This document shows positions 23,461-35,323 of a stretch of 46,577 nt of DNA, in pieces. Source of the stretch: Haplomitrium mnioides (taxonomy: Eukaryota; Marchantiophyta; Haplomitriopsida; Calobryales); contig JBNGIS010021316.1 in NCBI GenBank assembly GCA_049999725.1, positions 1 to 46,577 of the forward strand, given 5' to 3'. The notes under the pieces are model-generated. The model did not search any database. It worked only from the letters and a program-made list of their open reading frames with translations, and had not been told where the DNA came from. How positions within the stretch are numbered: position 1 is the stretch's first letter; every line of letters starts with the position of its first letter. The position numbers were made by a program, and so were the translations under genes.

Positions 23461-26400
23461 ATGAGTTTCGATTATGATCCAGATTCTTTGATACCTGTGA
23501 CATCTCTACCACGTCCATTCCAGCTCCTGTTTCAATTCAGGTACACTGTCGTTATTGAATCATGACTTGAGCAAGTCACTGAGTTTCTGTTCAAATGACG
23601 ATTAATTACGATACATTTTCTGTACAGCAACTAATTGAAGAAAGCCACCATATGCTATAATGCTACTTCTAGAGCTTTGTCAACAGCTGTAACGTGATCT
23701 TTGTTTTCAACAGGTACTTCAACTCAGTGCAGAGTGAAAGCTTCTCCGAAGCTTATAATTCTGATTTGAACATGGTAATATGTGCGCCAACCGGCAGCGG
23801 AAAAACTGGCGTTTTCGAACTCTGCATCTTGCGACTTCTTTCTAGGCATTGTACAGTTGATGGCCAGTTCAATCATGTACGAGGAGCCCTCAAAACGGTA
23901 ACTTTCAGGCCGCATCTAAGATTTTGAATACTGCAATGTTCATCTCTTAAATTGGTCGGGGGTAACCTCGCACGGTAATGTAAGTAAGACCTGTTGAATT
24001 CGTGTACCCTGCATGGGATTGATCAGGCTCAATAAATTTCCATAATATGTTATTGGAACTTGTTGCTGTGGTCTGTACATGCTACTGTACTGTCCAACTC
24101 CGTTAGTTGTCCTTTAAACTAGACATTGGCTTTGCTTCATTATCGAAGGTGTATGTCGCACCCACGAAGGCCCTTGTTCAAGAAAAGCTAAGGGACTGGA
24201 AACAGAAGTTTGGTCAGTCTTTGGGGTTAGTTTGTCAAGAGTTAACTGGTGACAGCGATGTATCAAACATCAAAGAAATGCAAGAAGCAGACATCATCTT
24301 GACCACTCCTGAGGTGATTCGGTACCTTTGTCTTGCTGGCTTTTGCACTAGAACAACTTCCAAGTTTGTGAAGTTCAACATTAAGTGTTGCAGGCTTAAA
24401 TATGTGCATTATGAATGGTACTAGTTTTCTGGATCGCTTCTCCCGCGGCTTGCGTGTTGCTAGCAGACTAAAACGTGCCAAGGATGAAATTTTTTACTCC
24501 TAAAACTTCCAATATGACGAACACTACCATAGGTGCATTGGCCTCGACCTTACCAAGTTCCAATTTCGTGCAGAAATTCGATTCCACAACGAGGCGTAGC
24601 CGGGATTATGGAGCGGTGGGATTTTTTGGAGATATAGCTTTACTTTTAATTGATGAAGTTCATCTGCTCAATGATACTCGAGGCGCAGCACTGGAAGCAA
24701 TTGTCAGCCGAATGAAGATGCTGGCACGATATCCAGAGATGAAAGGTTGCCCTCTTGCAAATATTCGATTTATTGCCGTGTCTGCAACAATTCCAAACAT
24801 TGAAGACCTTGGTACGCAGCCCGGAAAATGCAAATTAGATTATAAGTACACTGAATTTTTTTCTTGCCACCATATATCTGTCATGCTGTATCTTGCCGGT
24901 GTTAAAAAATCACTCTCTTCTGCAGAGCATCTTTGAAACTCCTGATCTAATATCGTGTCTGAATAAGTTCAAATACGAAATCACGAAATGATCCATGAAA
25001 GAGTTGATTCTGAGTGTAGATAATCAGCGATTTTGACTGGTTCTTTGAACTTGCAGCGGAATGGTTGACAGTTCCACGGAAAGGAGTCAAAAGGTTGTCT
25101 GCTCACCAACCATTCAGCACACATTTAAATTTCAGGATGTTACTGTTTCGAAAAATGGTCTAGTCTTTGATATATAACGAAATATGCAGGTTTGGAGAAG
25201 AAATGCGGCCGGTAAAGCTGACCACCAGAGTGTATGGTATTTTTCGTTGAAACTATTCTAATCCTATAACTTTCAGAATTTACTGTCACCTTCTCATTCA
25301 GAACTGCATTGTTCACAACAGTTGTGCGCTCTCTCAACAACTGCCTATGTATTTTCCGATGCTTACAGGATATTCTGCTGCAAAGAACGACTTCTTGTTT
25401 GAAAGGGTAAGCACCTTGATCTCTTCATAGTCATGAGCATGGCATCGTTTCTGTGCACGGACGTTTCTTCCGAAGCTTGCCAATGAAACCTAGCGTCCAT
25501 GCCAGAATTTCTTGCTCTAATAGCTCGAATTTAAACAATGTTGTCTGACGGTTTTGTGTCTGGGTTGGATGGTTTGGCCAGAGACTACAAAACTACCTCT
25601 ATGGTACGTAAAATTAAAATCTAAGAAATTCAAATAATACGAACTTGAAATCAAAGTTTGTTCAACAACTATTAATGCAGCGTTCATAACATTGGGTTCT
25701 AAAGTCCTGAATACATTTTCTAGATATCATCCTTCAGCACTCCAATGGAAAGCCGTCGCTGGTCTTTTGTTCAACTAGGAAAGGTGCACAGGATGCTGCT
25801 GTAGTCCTCGCCGAAATAGTATCCAAGCCAGGCTCGCAGAATCCATTTATCAAGAGCCAAGAACAGCTTGATCGGCTGCAAGGAGCTGCCCTGGGGTCTA
25901 GCGATAAAACTATGCAAAATTGTATCAGATGTGGTGGTAAGATCTCTATTCCTAGTGGGCAGCGATCGTTTTAAGAACCACTTACACTTACACTTGACCC
26001 TCCCGGGTCCTGAAGACACAGAGACATTGGGACTGACTTGGTTTGTTGCAGTTGGTTATCACAACGGCGGTCTCGGTTTAGCTGATCGCGGTCTCGTAGA
26101 AGGACTCTTTTTGAGAAGCGATCTACAAGTGCTCTGTACAACAAATACACTTGCCGTTGGAGTGAATTTGCCAGCCCATCTAGTGGTGATTAAATCTACT
26201 CAATATTTGTAAGTATGTCAATTTTCTGTGTCCTACACCTTGCCGGCTTTTACAAATTGGTCATTCGTTGACAACGAAGCGGCTACCGTTGGACTTTGTA
26301 TATTATGCAGCAATAAACAGAAAGGGGGTTACGCAGAGTACGAGCGTTCAGCCCTTTTACAGGTCAGAGTTCAGCAGGACCTCGTATGACATAGGAAGCT

Positions 26401-29400
26401 AATGTTGCAAAAGGATTCATTGCTATTTTTATGCTGCTGCTAGTGAGTTTACAGTGGATTCCGTACTACCTGATAGATGTGTGGGCGAGCAGGAAGGCCT
26501 CAATTTGATGACTCGGGCACAGTGGTTCTGATGACACGAAAAGACACTGTAGGATATTTTCTATTGCCAGCCAAATGTTTTCGGTCGTAATGCTTGTAAA
26601 TCTCAGTTGGAAGCCCCTTTTTTGCCAAAGCAATGATCAGGGTGGTCTGATATTCTATCTGGAATGGCAGGTGCATCTCTATGAAAACGTGTTATCTGGG
26701 TCCGAGCCAGTGGAATCAGAGTATGTAATTTATCAAATTGTGTCGCATTAACAAAAACCTAATACCAGTCTATCCTAAAATCGAGTCCTCACGACGAATT
26801 TCAAGACTCTTGGATTGATTCAGGTTGCTGCCATCTATTGTGGAGCATTTAAATGCGGAGATTACAATGATGACAATATCCGATGTTTCTCTAGCCATTG
26901 ATTGGCTGAAATGTTCCTACTTGTATGTGCGCATTAAAAAGGTATAAAATTTCTGTGCTTTTAGAGAAACCATTTTTACAGAGTATAATATTTGGACAAG
27001 TGTGTCGTGCAGAATCCTCAACGATACCGAATTCCAAAAGGTGTTTCAGAGGACCAATTGGAAAAGCACATGAAAGGTACGTATTCCATTGCAAATTGTA
27101 AAATATTTGTTAACACGCTTTGGTGATCAATGCCATTAGCTTTGGTGATCAATGCCATTTGCTAATGGCGTGTTGGCTACCTATTGTTGAAAATTGTAGG
27201 AACTAATTGGAGCTCCTTATTGTTGCAGAAATTAATTAACAAAATGTGCATGAACTAGTTGGCTACTTATTGTTGCAGAAATTTATTTACAAAATGTGTA
27301 TCAACTAGTTGATTACTTTTTAGTTTTTTCCTTGAATTTACAGAAATTTGCTTATAACATGTGGATGAACTTGGCGACTTCTTATTGTTGCAGACATTTG
27401 TTTACAAAATGTATATGAACTAGCGAAATATGGAATGATTTTGACAGACGAATATGGTTTTACTCTAAAGCCACTTGGTATAGTGTGCTATCTGGTGATT
27501 CGCTATTGATGTGTTGATGCCTACTGCGTTCTTTATTTTGCTAACCTTAACTTGTGGTCGGCCGGTTCCTTTCGTGAGCATATACTTAAAACTCGGGATC
27601 GTCGGCTTTGGAGTCGCCCAAACCTTCCGGACCTTACGATCCAATTTGGAATGTTTGGCAGAGCCAGGTAGAATGATGGCCAAATATTATTTGAACTTTG
27701 AGACAATGAAAGCAATTACTCAAATTCCGGAAAGGAGTACTCTGGAAGATATCCTTCGAGCCTTTGCCAAAGCAGCGGAGTTTTCCTGTAATACTGTTCT
27801 CCCCGTCATTCCCGTTTCAGTTTAGAATCAAGGGTTCTTAGTTACATCTTATGTATCTAAAGCAAATCCTGGTCATTGTCCAGGGATCAAGCTCAGGAGA
27901 CACGAGAAAAAGATTCTTAATGACATAAACCAGGATACTAGTGGCCGAATAAGATTTCGTGTAATAGGGCTTAACGGCAAGATAAAGAAGCGGATACAGG
28001 CAGACGATGAAAAGATATTTGTGCTGGTGAATGATGCACTTTCCGGCGAACCTACCGCGCTTGACTTTACAATGAGTCAGGTATAATGGGCCTATCAATT
28101 TATCCGCCAGTTAGTGGCAATTCGGTACTGTACTGTGATTTCGTGTACTGAAATGTTGAGTCTCGCGTATACGTAAGGATTTGAACGGGATCTGCACAAA
28201 CGGAACAAGAATCGCTAGGTGCATGAGTGACTATTTTATCTTTACGAAAAGATTCAAAGAAACAAAGAACGCTCTTCTGTTGGCCAAATGCCTGAGACAC
28301 CGACTTTGGGAGGACAGTTCTTTTCAACTCAAACAGCTTGCTGGGATCGGTATGGTAACTGCCAAGGTATCCTCTATGCCTTGCTCACATTGTCTAGCTC
28401 CTAGCCCACATTGTCTAGGCTTCACCGTGACTCGTCTGGCATTTCGATTTTGATTTTTCTCCATTCACTGGGGGAAACAGGCCCTTCACAAAGCAGGCAT
28501 AGATTCGTTCGAAAAACTGGCAAGCGCTGATCCTCGTCGATTGGAAACCATAACTGGGAGGAAATATCCATTCGGAAATCAAGTGAAAGACACACTGGAT
28601 GCACTACCTCCCAAAGTTGATTTGATGTTACTTGAGACTGGCATTCAGACAGCAGGGAAAAATGAGTACAATGTCGAGTTGACTCGAGTTTCTATGTCCA
28701 AGCCATCTCAAAAGTGGCAGGCGGCAGATTTGGTTTGTTATCGTTTCTCAGATTCTCATACCTCGCCAATGTAAAAGCTTGGTTCATTTTATAAAATGCT
28801 ATTATATTAATAAACTAAAGCTCTGTGTCGAACCAGGTTGTCGGAAATGAATGCGATAACCAGCTTTTGCTACACGAAAGAATCAGGTAGCGTTGGCTTA
28901 GATTCAATTTCTCAGAAGTTTGCCAAATTTAATGTCTTTGTCTAACGTACACAAAATGATTGGGCTTGGCGGATTTATTGCAGGCTTGACCAATTTCCCA
29001 GGTAAGATGTACTTTTCCTCGTCGTAAAGGCGGATTTCTCGATCACTAGTGAGAATGCATCAAATGAGAATGTTTTCCAGATGATAATATAAGTTTGGAA
29101 CTAACTGGCAAAGATTTTAATGGCACAGCCCATACACGAAGGCATTGTACTCCACGAGTAGCGTTGCTGCAAATCTCATCTGCGAGCAATTTGGTAATTC
29201 TCCCCGAACCGGCCACTGGTGTTCTTTTGAACAAAGTTGCCTCTTGCTCTAATTCCAGTTCAAATTGTTGCCCGTGCAGTTGGACTTGATATATTAAATA
29301 AGCAAGTGAACGACGTTAAACCAAAGTCCAGTGCTCACAATGAAAATAGCAGACTGCTTGAACAGCGGAATCAAGGGCAAGGACTGTCTCTGGATTGTCT

Positions 29401-30103
29401 GCCGCTTAATTTCGGTTCTCACGATCATAGTGTGGGTAAGAAACCGGACACAGCATCAGACTCTTTGTCGTTCACTGCCTTAGGCTATCAATTACCACAA
29501 ACATCGCCGATAAGCTCGAAGTCTTGCGACACTCCGTCAATTACAAAAGGGCCGGGAAGCGAAAGCTTGCAATTCGACAGAAATCATTCTTCAACGTTAT
29601 GTTTCCCACGTACAGATGAGCACATCCAGAAAAGGCAAAAGAATCACGACAACAAGAGTTCTTTTAGAGCTCGGTACCAAGACGATCAGTCTTATGGGTT
29701 TGCCCACCACCTACCAAAGGAGCAGTATGAAGTACTGACTGAATGCAACGAAGAAGACCGCCAGGCCCTGACGCAGCTGAGGGAACCAACGATCAGCAAA
29801 GCAATTTCTCCTCAACATCAGCTGCAGAAAAACGCTCCACAGCGCCATACATCAGATGCTCCTGCACGTAGATCCCTTCACGAGTTTCAAATCGGAAACA
29901 CCAAAGCCACTTACGTAAATAGCTTTCGTATCTTCGCGGATGAGTGTTCAGAAATCCCACTTGTGTGCACTGCTCCTGCACTGGACAAACACACGGCTGA
30001 AGAAAGCACGTGTGGGGTGGAGGATCTGCAAACTCTAGCAGGGAAGCACAAATGTCGAGAGGGGATGTCAAAGGAGAGCATTTTCTCTTTCCTGTACTCG
30101 TAG
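23461..30103 (+). CDS. MER3: ATP-dependent DNA helicase MER3/HFM1, 24 exons
   Basis: MER3/HFM1 is a Ski2-like DNA helicase that promotes interference-sensitive meiotic crossovers (ZMM group). Exons: 23461-23540, 23714-23897, 24149-24313, 24574-24811, 25057-25093, 25190-25236, 25369-25406, 25582-25603, 25724-25936, 26052-26208, 26311-26362, 26477-26548, 26671-26720, 26824-26941, 27013-27076, 27394-27477, 27662-27787, 27884-28080, 28178-28366, 28481-28732, 28837-28886, 28984-29001, 29094-29193, 29237-30103. They sum to 1139 aa in frame. Motifs: APTGSGKT (about 51-58), IDEVHLLND (about 169-177), SATIPN, VFCSTRKGAQ, GVNLPAHLV, and MCGRAGRPQFDDSG (family usually has MIGRAGRPQ). The winged-helix and Sec63 regions follow (EPGRMMAKYYL; VVGNECDNQLL). 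The last about 280 aa are polar and unrecognised. The acceptor at 29093 and the exon 23/24 junction are uncertain. The closest alternative is another Ski2-like helicase, but the IPNIEDLAEWL pattern favours MER3. Confidence 0.93.
27180..27393 (+). repeat. Tandem duplication of a 3' splice site in HFM1 intron 15
   Basis: A unit of about 50 bp ending TTATTGTTGCAG and followed by A(A/C)ATTTGTTTACAAAATGTRTATGAACTAG is repeated about four times. The AG positions are 27228, 27278, 27343 and 27393. The last AG is the real acceptor that keeps the frame of exon 16, and each upstream copy carries a decayed version of the first part of exon 16. Spacings are 50, 65 (a pyrimidine-rich insertion) and 50 bp. 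Just upstream (about 27119-27165) TTTGGTGATCAATGCCATT is also duplicated. Confidence 0.88.
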
Positions 30104-30441
30104 TCATTGAATTGATATTCTAGGAACCGTAACGTTAGTATGTCGGTCCAAATTGTTAAACAAAATGCAAAATAAAAGAGATCATTTTGGAATGAGATTT
30201 ATTAATTGAAACGTTCCGACCCGGAGCCGCAGTCACAGGAGTAGTGAGTACCTCATCCGTGGAATATCGACGGCCAGTTCTTAGAGCGGCGCTGAAGTAG
30301 AGAGGAAAATCGCGGCCGTAGCGGTTGGATTTTTGGAGAGTTCCAGTGGCGACTACATTATCGCGTGCAACATCGACAGCCACCGCTAAAATCGGCGGCT
30401 GTAGAGAGAGGATTGAAAGGAAAGGAGGAGGAGTGAAAGTA

Positions 30442-32052
30442 ATGGTGATGGAGATGATGATGATAATGATGGTGTTGCTGTTGCTGATGCGCAGCAGTGG
30501 AGGAAGAGAAGTATCCAACAGAGGGCTGGAGCAGACCCCCAGATGGTCTTCCTTTCAGGGCCATTGGTCTACTCTTCTCGTCGATCAGAATAGCAATGGT
30601 AATTTCCACACCATTCAGAGCGCTGTGGACTTCCTTCACAGTGCGGTGGACTTCATTCCTGCCACCGATTCTCCGTGGATTACCATCATGATCGGCCCCG
30701 GCTCTTACAGGTAAATCCCCGTCTCATCTCTCCTGTGCGTCCCTCATACTGTGTACCTCTCGATTTCTTCACATTCATACATGAAATCGAGTCCTATTGG
30801 TTCAGGACTCGGGTGTCTGCTTCACGGCACCCATGAATTATATGCTCGCTTCCTCTCCTTCACGTGGGGAACGATATTGGTGGCTGAGTGTGAACTCTTG
30901 GATTGAATTCTGCATGCATGTAATAATTGACCGACCAATCAGGTTAGAAACTATGTGTTTGCAGAGAAAAAGTCACATTGAAAAACATGCATTATTTGAA
31001 GATTCAAGGTGCAGGACGGGATAAGACCTACGTTACGTATGATGAAACTGCTGCGAGAGTGGGCACCAACAATAGCGCTTCTGTAACAATCGTAGATTGC
31101 TCCAACATCGTCGTGAGCGACATAAGTATACAGGTAGTGTGTTTCGAAGTTGACCATTATGCTGCGCTTAACAAAGGCAGCACTTTGAGATATAGTCCTC
31201 AGTTGATATCAATTCTCATGGTGGGTATGCATGCAGAACGTTGCACCTCCCGCACAGCCGGGGGAAGAGAATGAACAGGCAGTGGCATTGTACGTGCATG
31301 GCGACTACATTGCTTTTCGCAGCTGCGACATACTGGGCGCTCAAGACACTCTTTACGATGATCACGGCCTTCACTACTTCAAAGACTGTCTCATTCAGGG
31401 CTCCATCGATTTCATTTTCGGCAACGGGCAGTCCATCTACGAAGTGAGTAAGCATCAAATCAGTTGCTGCTATGCGTTCGTGTAGTCTTTTCATTCATCT
31501 GGTTGCCACAACGCAGAATGATCCTAAAACCCACGAAAAATACACACAGGACTGTGAGTTGACATCGATCGCCAATTCGTCAGGCTCAGTAACTGCCCAG
31601 AAACGCAGCCTTCCATCGGAAACGACTGGGTTTGTGTTTGTGCGCTGCAACATCGATGGCACCGGGAATATCTTCTTGGGACGACCATGGGGTCCCTTCG
31701 CTCGCGTCTTCTACATCTACTGTTCCATGTCCGCCGTCATCGACCCGCTAGGCTGGACAGATTGGCCTCAAGAAAACTACAAAGAGTGAGTCTTGCTTCT
31801 CCATTCACCCGTGGCCACTTCAAGCACTAAAATGGGACACCAACTTTGGTGAGATTTATCGGTCTAATTTTCGATGTGCGTAGGACGGTCGATTATGGGC
31901 AGTATCAATGCACGGGAAACGGTGCGCGAGAAGACAGACGAGTGAAGTGGGGAACGCACGTGAGGGAGTTGCGGGCTGCAGAGGCGTCCATCTATGCGAA
32001 TCTGACGTTTATAGATGGGTATCAGTGGCTTCCTGCCATGGGCATGATCTAG
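30442..32052 (+). CDS. Pectinesterase without inhibitor domain (type II), 5 exons
   Basis: Pectin methylesterase removes methyl esters from homogalacturonan in the cell wall. Exons: 30442-30710, 30965-31133, 31237-31443, 31517-31785, 31884-32052, all joining in frame to 360 aa. The start chosen gives a hydrophobic signal peptide ([16 protein letters not shown]); an in-frame ATG at 30325 would add 39 residues before it. Family motifs in order: GSYREKV, QAVAL (transition-state Gln), GAQDTLY (Gln and catalytic Asp), DFIFG (second catalytic Asp), [17 protein letters not shown] (Arg and Trp of the active site). The spacings Gln to Gln (22), Asp to Asp (21) and Asp to Arg (67) match the characterised carrot enzyme within one residue. 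No PMEI pro-domain precedes the catalytic domain. It lies about 220 bp after HFM1 (from 30325) on the same strand, with its own promoter presumably in that gap. Confidence 0.94.
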
Positions 32053-32820
32053 CTTCGCACGGCACAATTGTTTAGATCCGTTTCATCAAGTTTTTGTTGT
32101 TGCCGGTTCTGGAACCAATTTTGTGAAAGCATAACTTACATTCTGGAGGTGAACAGCGATGAAAATGAAGCAGGCTGCTAAAGCTTGCCTGTTTTTCGAT
32201 GACGCAACCTTAAATTAAACGAATGCCAAATTTGTAGTTGTCAACAGTGTCTGCTGTACAATCTTATACCACCTTATTTATTTCAGAATCGGACCAGAAC
32301 TATTGATGCCACTTGTGGCCGATCTGATGATCGAGAATAATGTGTTCCACAATGCAATTCATTGGAGAAGGAAATTAAATGTGCTCTTTACTTCGATTTG
32401 TTGTGGCATTGGATGGACATGATTGCTAGCAATTTTGTAATGCAGGACTTCCAGGTTCACATTTGAAGCACCAGTTTGAACAATACATAGAGCATCAAGA
32501 ATCACAGCAATTGCTGGATGACTGTATTTCACAATGTCTGGAAGGTACAATCATGATTATACAGAAAGGGAAATTTCTTCATAGACTATCTGCCACCGCA
32601 TGTTGAACCTGTACACTCAGTCAACTGACCAATGCGCTCTCAGGTGGTACTGTACTGTTCTTGAAACTCCCCATCCTCGATTCCAAGGAAGCGGTATAAA
32701 TTCCTCTATAGATTTCTAACTCAGCTCAGACACTGCAGGAATTCTTGCACGAATTGCTTCCGAAATGCACTCCTTGTGGACCTGCTACAGGACCTGTGCA
32801 TCTAAACTAGTTTCCAGGGA
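32053..32820. other. Intergenic region between convergent genes
   Basis: This holds the 3' flanks of the pectinesterase and the PIN gene, which face each other. A 63-codon minus-strand ORF (32550-32359) shows no similarity I recognise. No repeats or RNA genes were seen. Confidence 0.5.
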
Positions 32821-34451
32821 TCAAAGCACGGACTTCTGACTAAAGATCGAGCTTGGCTTTACAGTGTTGGAAGTCGTTGCTGTGAACGTCTTATCAAATA
32901 TAGAATAAGCCGCCAATGCTACAGGAAGAAACAAGAAGGTGGACAGCGTCACCCTGCACAACACATTCATAAATCATTTTGTTATCTCTTCATCCTCGAA
33001 TTGTCAAATTGACACATGTTAGGTGACAAAGGGTTAGAGGGAGAATTACGTTGTGCTGAAGATGTCGCTATGCAAATTGTATTTCTTGGCCCACACGAAG
33101 CTGATGATCGCTTGCGGAGCCATTGCCTGCCAACATCCAGAAAAATGTGATTGACGTACAAAAATCGTTTACTATGACTTCGATACAGTTGCGTAACTGT
33201 TGTGTTTTGTTAGCGCAAGGCTGAGTGACTTACTTGCACAATTGCGAAGCTTAGGCTTTGACGCTCGAGACCAACGCATACTGATGCCAACAGCATGAAT
33301 GCAGCTCCAACGAAAAATCTCACAAACACTCCCATGAGCGCCATTGGTAATCCACAAGGAATCAGTCTTTTCGATTCAGCAAATGTCATTCCTGTACATA
33401 GTGATCCCGGATGAGAACTGCCAGAAATATACTACATTGCTGAAAGCGTGACGAGTTACGGGCAGGACAGAAATGCCCAGACATTTGACTGAAGCAGTGG
33501 AGAACTCACCAAGCATGAACATCGACAACCCAAGCGTAGTACTCCCCAAAAGATCCAGAGATGAACTCAAAATCACTGGCAAGGGCTTGCCCGAATTATA
33601 GCTGAAGTAAAGACGAGTTCCCACGGTCATACAAAGTGTTTCTGTGCAGGAATGAGTAATTAGATGCAACATAAATTATTCTCAAGACAACGGTGGATCG
33701 ACACTTGGGTTAGGTGTGAAACTGTTTCGTACGTGGAATTGAAAATTGAATAGAGAAAACCCAAAGATGTGGCATAAGTCATCGGAGACAGAAAAAACTG
33801 TTTCGATACTTTGGATCCGACTGTTCTCAGTAGTCGAATATTGGTTGTGAGCCCCAAATTCTCCGTGTGTTGCTTTTCCCCACCTAGCCCTGCCTCCAAT
33901 TCTGAAGGCAAAAGACTGGAATTGAGGGTGTTGCCTGTGTCGGATGCTATGACGGTTTTCCTCTTAGTTTGGAGAAGGGCGTCCCGGATTTCATAGAAAA
34001 TTATAGACAGGTTTGTCCACACCAAACTTTGACAAAAGACTAAAGAGATGACATTATTCTCGGCTCCTGGGTACATGGCTGTGAGCAGGGGCACACCGAT
34101 GATGGCGAGATTTGGCATAGCTGCGAGTTGAAAAACGGACACAAACCAATCCAACCCATGTTTCCGAAATCCAAAGTTTATCCCCAACGCGAGCACCAAG
34201 AAGGTTTTGCAAAGGACATCTGCAGCTATGAGTTTTCGGTTTACGGTGAAGGGATCACTGATCGCTAGAAAAGAAAACACCAGACATGGTAAACCGAAGG
34301 AAGCCACCAAGCTATTGATGCCTGAAATGTGAGCCTCACAGTTCACAACCCGAAGTTTGGTGGCGATGTAAGCCACACCCAGGACTACAAAAAGAGGCAC
34401 TACGGCGTCCAAAACTCTGATGAACTCCTCATAGCTGATATGCAGGGCCAT
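32821..34451 (-). CDS. PIN: Short PIN-type auxin efflux carrier, 5 exons
   Basis: PIN proteins move auxin across the plasma membrane or ER membrane. Exons, minus strand: 34451-33733, 33601-33510, 33391-33234, 33126-33050, 32953-32821, joining in frame to 392 aa. The N-terminal half has the PIN pattern: VLDAVVPLFVVLGVAYI, then GINSLVASFGLPCLVFSFLA, AADVLCK, MPNLAIIGVPLLTAMY. The C-terminal half has GSTTLGLSMFMLG, GLPMALMGVFVRFFVGAA, AIVQAMAPQAIISFVWAKKY and LHSDIFST, ending in a last membrane segment. Between the two membrane bundles the cytosolic loop is only about 65 residues (156-220), far shorter than the several hundred in canonical PINs, so it is a 'short' PIN, a class often ER-located. 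The usual NPN-type motif start of the C bundle reads LSPMTYATSL here. PILS transporters are more distant. Function in transport is inferred from family. Confidence 0.92.
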
Positions 34452-35323
34452 TGCGCCACAGCAAAGAGTAACGTCTCACCGCTGCTAGCTACTCGATTCC
34501 AAGCTTTTGAGGGCACACTGTAGTGTGCACAGATGGACCATCAACGGATGTGAAATGTTTGACCGCATTAACACTCCTTGCAAAGCGGAACTACACTGTG
34601 CAGGACCACATACGACAAGAAGCAAATGTCATTCCAACACTCCAACACCTGCCCCGCCCTTTCCAGACTGGTCGCCCACACAATAAAGCCCTCCCTCCCT
34701 TCGGGAATTCACCCTTAATAGAATTGCTTTCTAGTTGAGGTTTTTGAGGTTAGTAAGTAGAAAACTTGCACACAAACCACTTTTTGTTCATTAAGTAGAA
34801 AACTCACACACAAACACTTTTGTTGTTTGTTGTGGGTGATGATGGGATGGAAGACATCATTCTTGCCAAAGTCTTGTGTGGAGTGATCTGGTCTGCGTTA
34901 GACTACATACAAGTCAAAGTTCTAAGCAAAGAGATCTGTAACAACAATCACTTTCTTAACTAGAAAAGACTAAGGTTTGTAACATCGTGTTGCTTTCAAT
35001 TTCAATGTCAATTTATGTTGGTGAAACTTATTGGTAGTTCGTTAATATCATTGCGAAGAACACATATCAAATCCCCCTTCTTTTGTTTTGGTAATTTAAA
35101 ACATATTGTAAAGCTTGTAGCATGTAATCTCATACGCAAATAAGGTTATTTCATAGGATATGGCGAGATGTAGAGATTGACCAAGGAGTTTCTATTTAAT
35201 GAATGATTATGTATTGCAAAATGACAAATGCGCAAGATGGGTTGAATTGTCGAGATAACTCAATATAGACAATATGTGAAATGCATGGTTGTTCATATAA
35301 ATCTCGTCATATGTTGAAGCATA
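34452..35323. other. PIN upstream region and intergenic DNA, with a 39-bp duplication
   Basis: The PIN promoter should lie at the left of this stretch. AAGTAGAAAACT.GCACACAAAC.ACTTTT occurs twice 39 bp apart, at about 34754 and 34793. No gene was recognised. The right end is the flank of chromovirus copy C. Confidence 0.5.

Noticed and set aside
27511-27825. Plus-strand 104-codon ORF as the end of HFM1
   Set aside because: It reads through intron 16 into exon 17 and past its donor. The spliced frame with EPGRMMAKYY and the next exon (IKLRRHEKK) matches the family and continues to 30103.
32359-32550. 63-codon minus-strand ORF between pectinesterase and PIN
   Set aside because: No recognisable domain, no splice partners and no neighbouring frame support it.
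33510-33733. Apparent frameshift between PIN exons 1 and 2
   Set aside because: The acceptor first considered (CACAG, exon from 33641) gives the wrong phase, but the acceptor TTTACTTCAG with exon 2 from 33601 keeps the frame and the family pattern, so the gene is intact.
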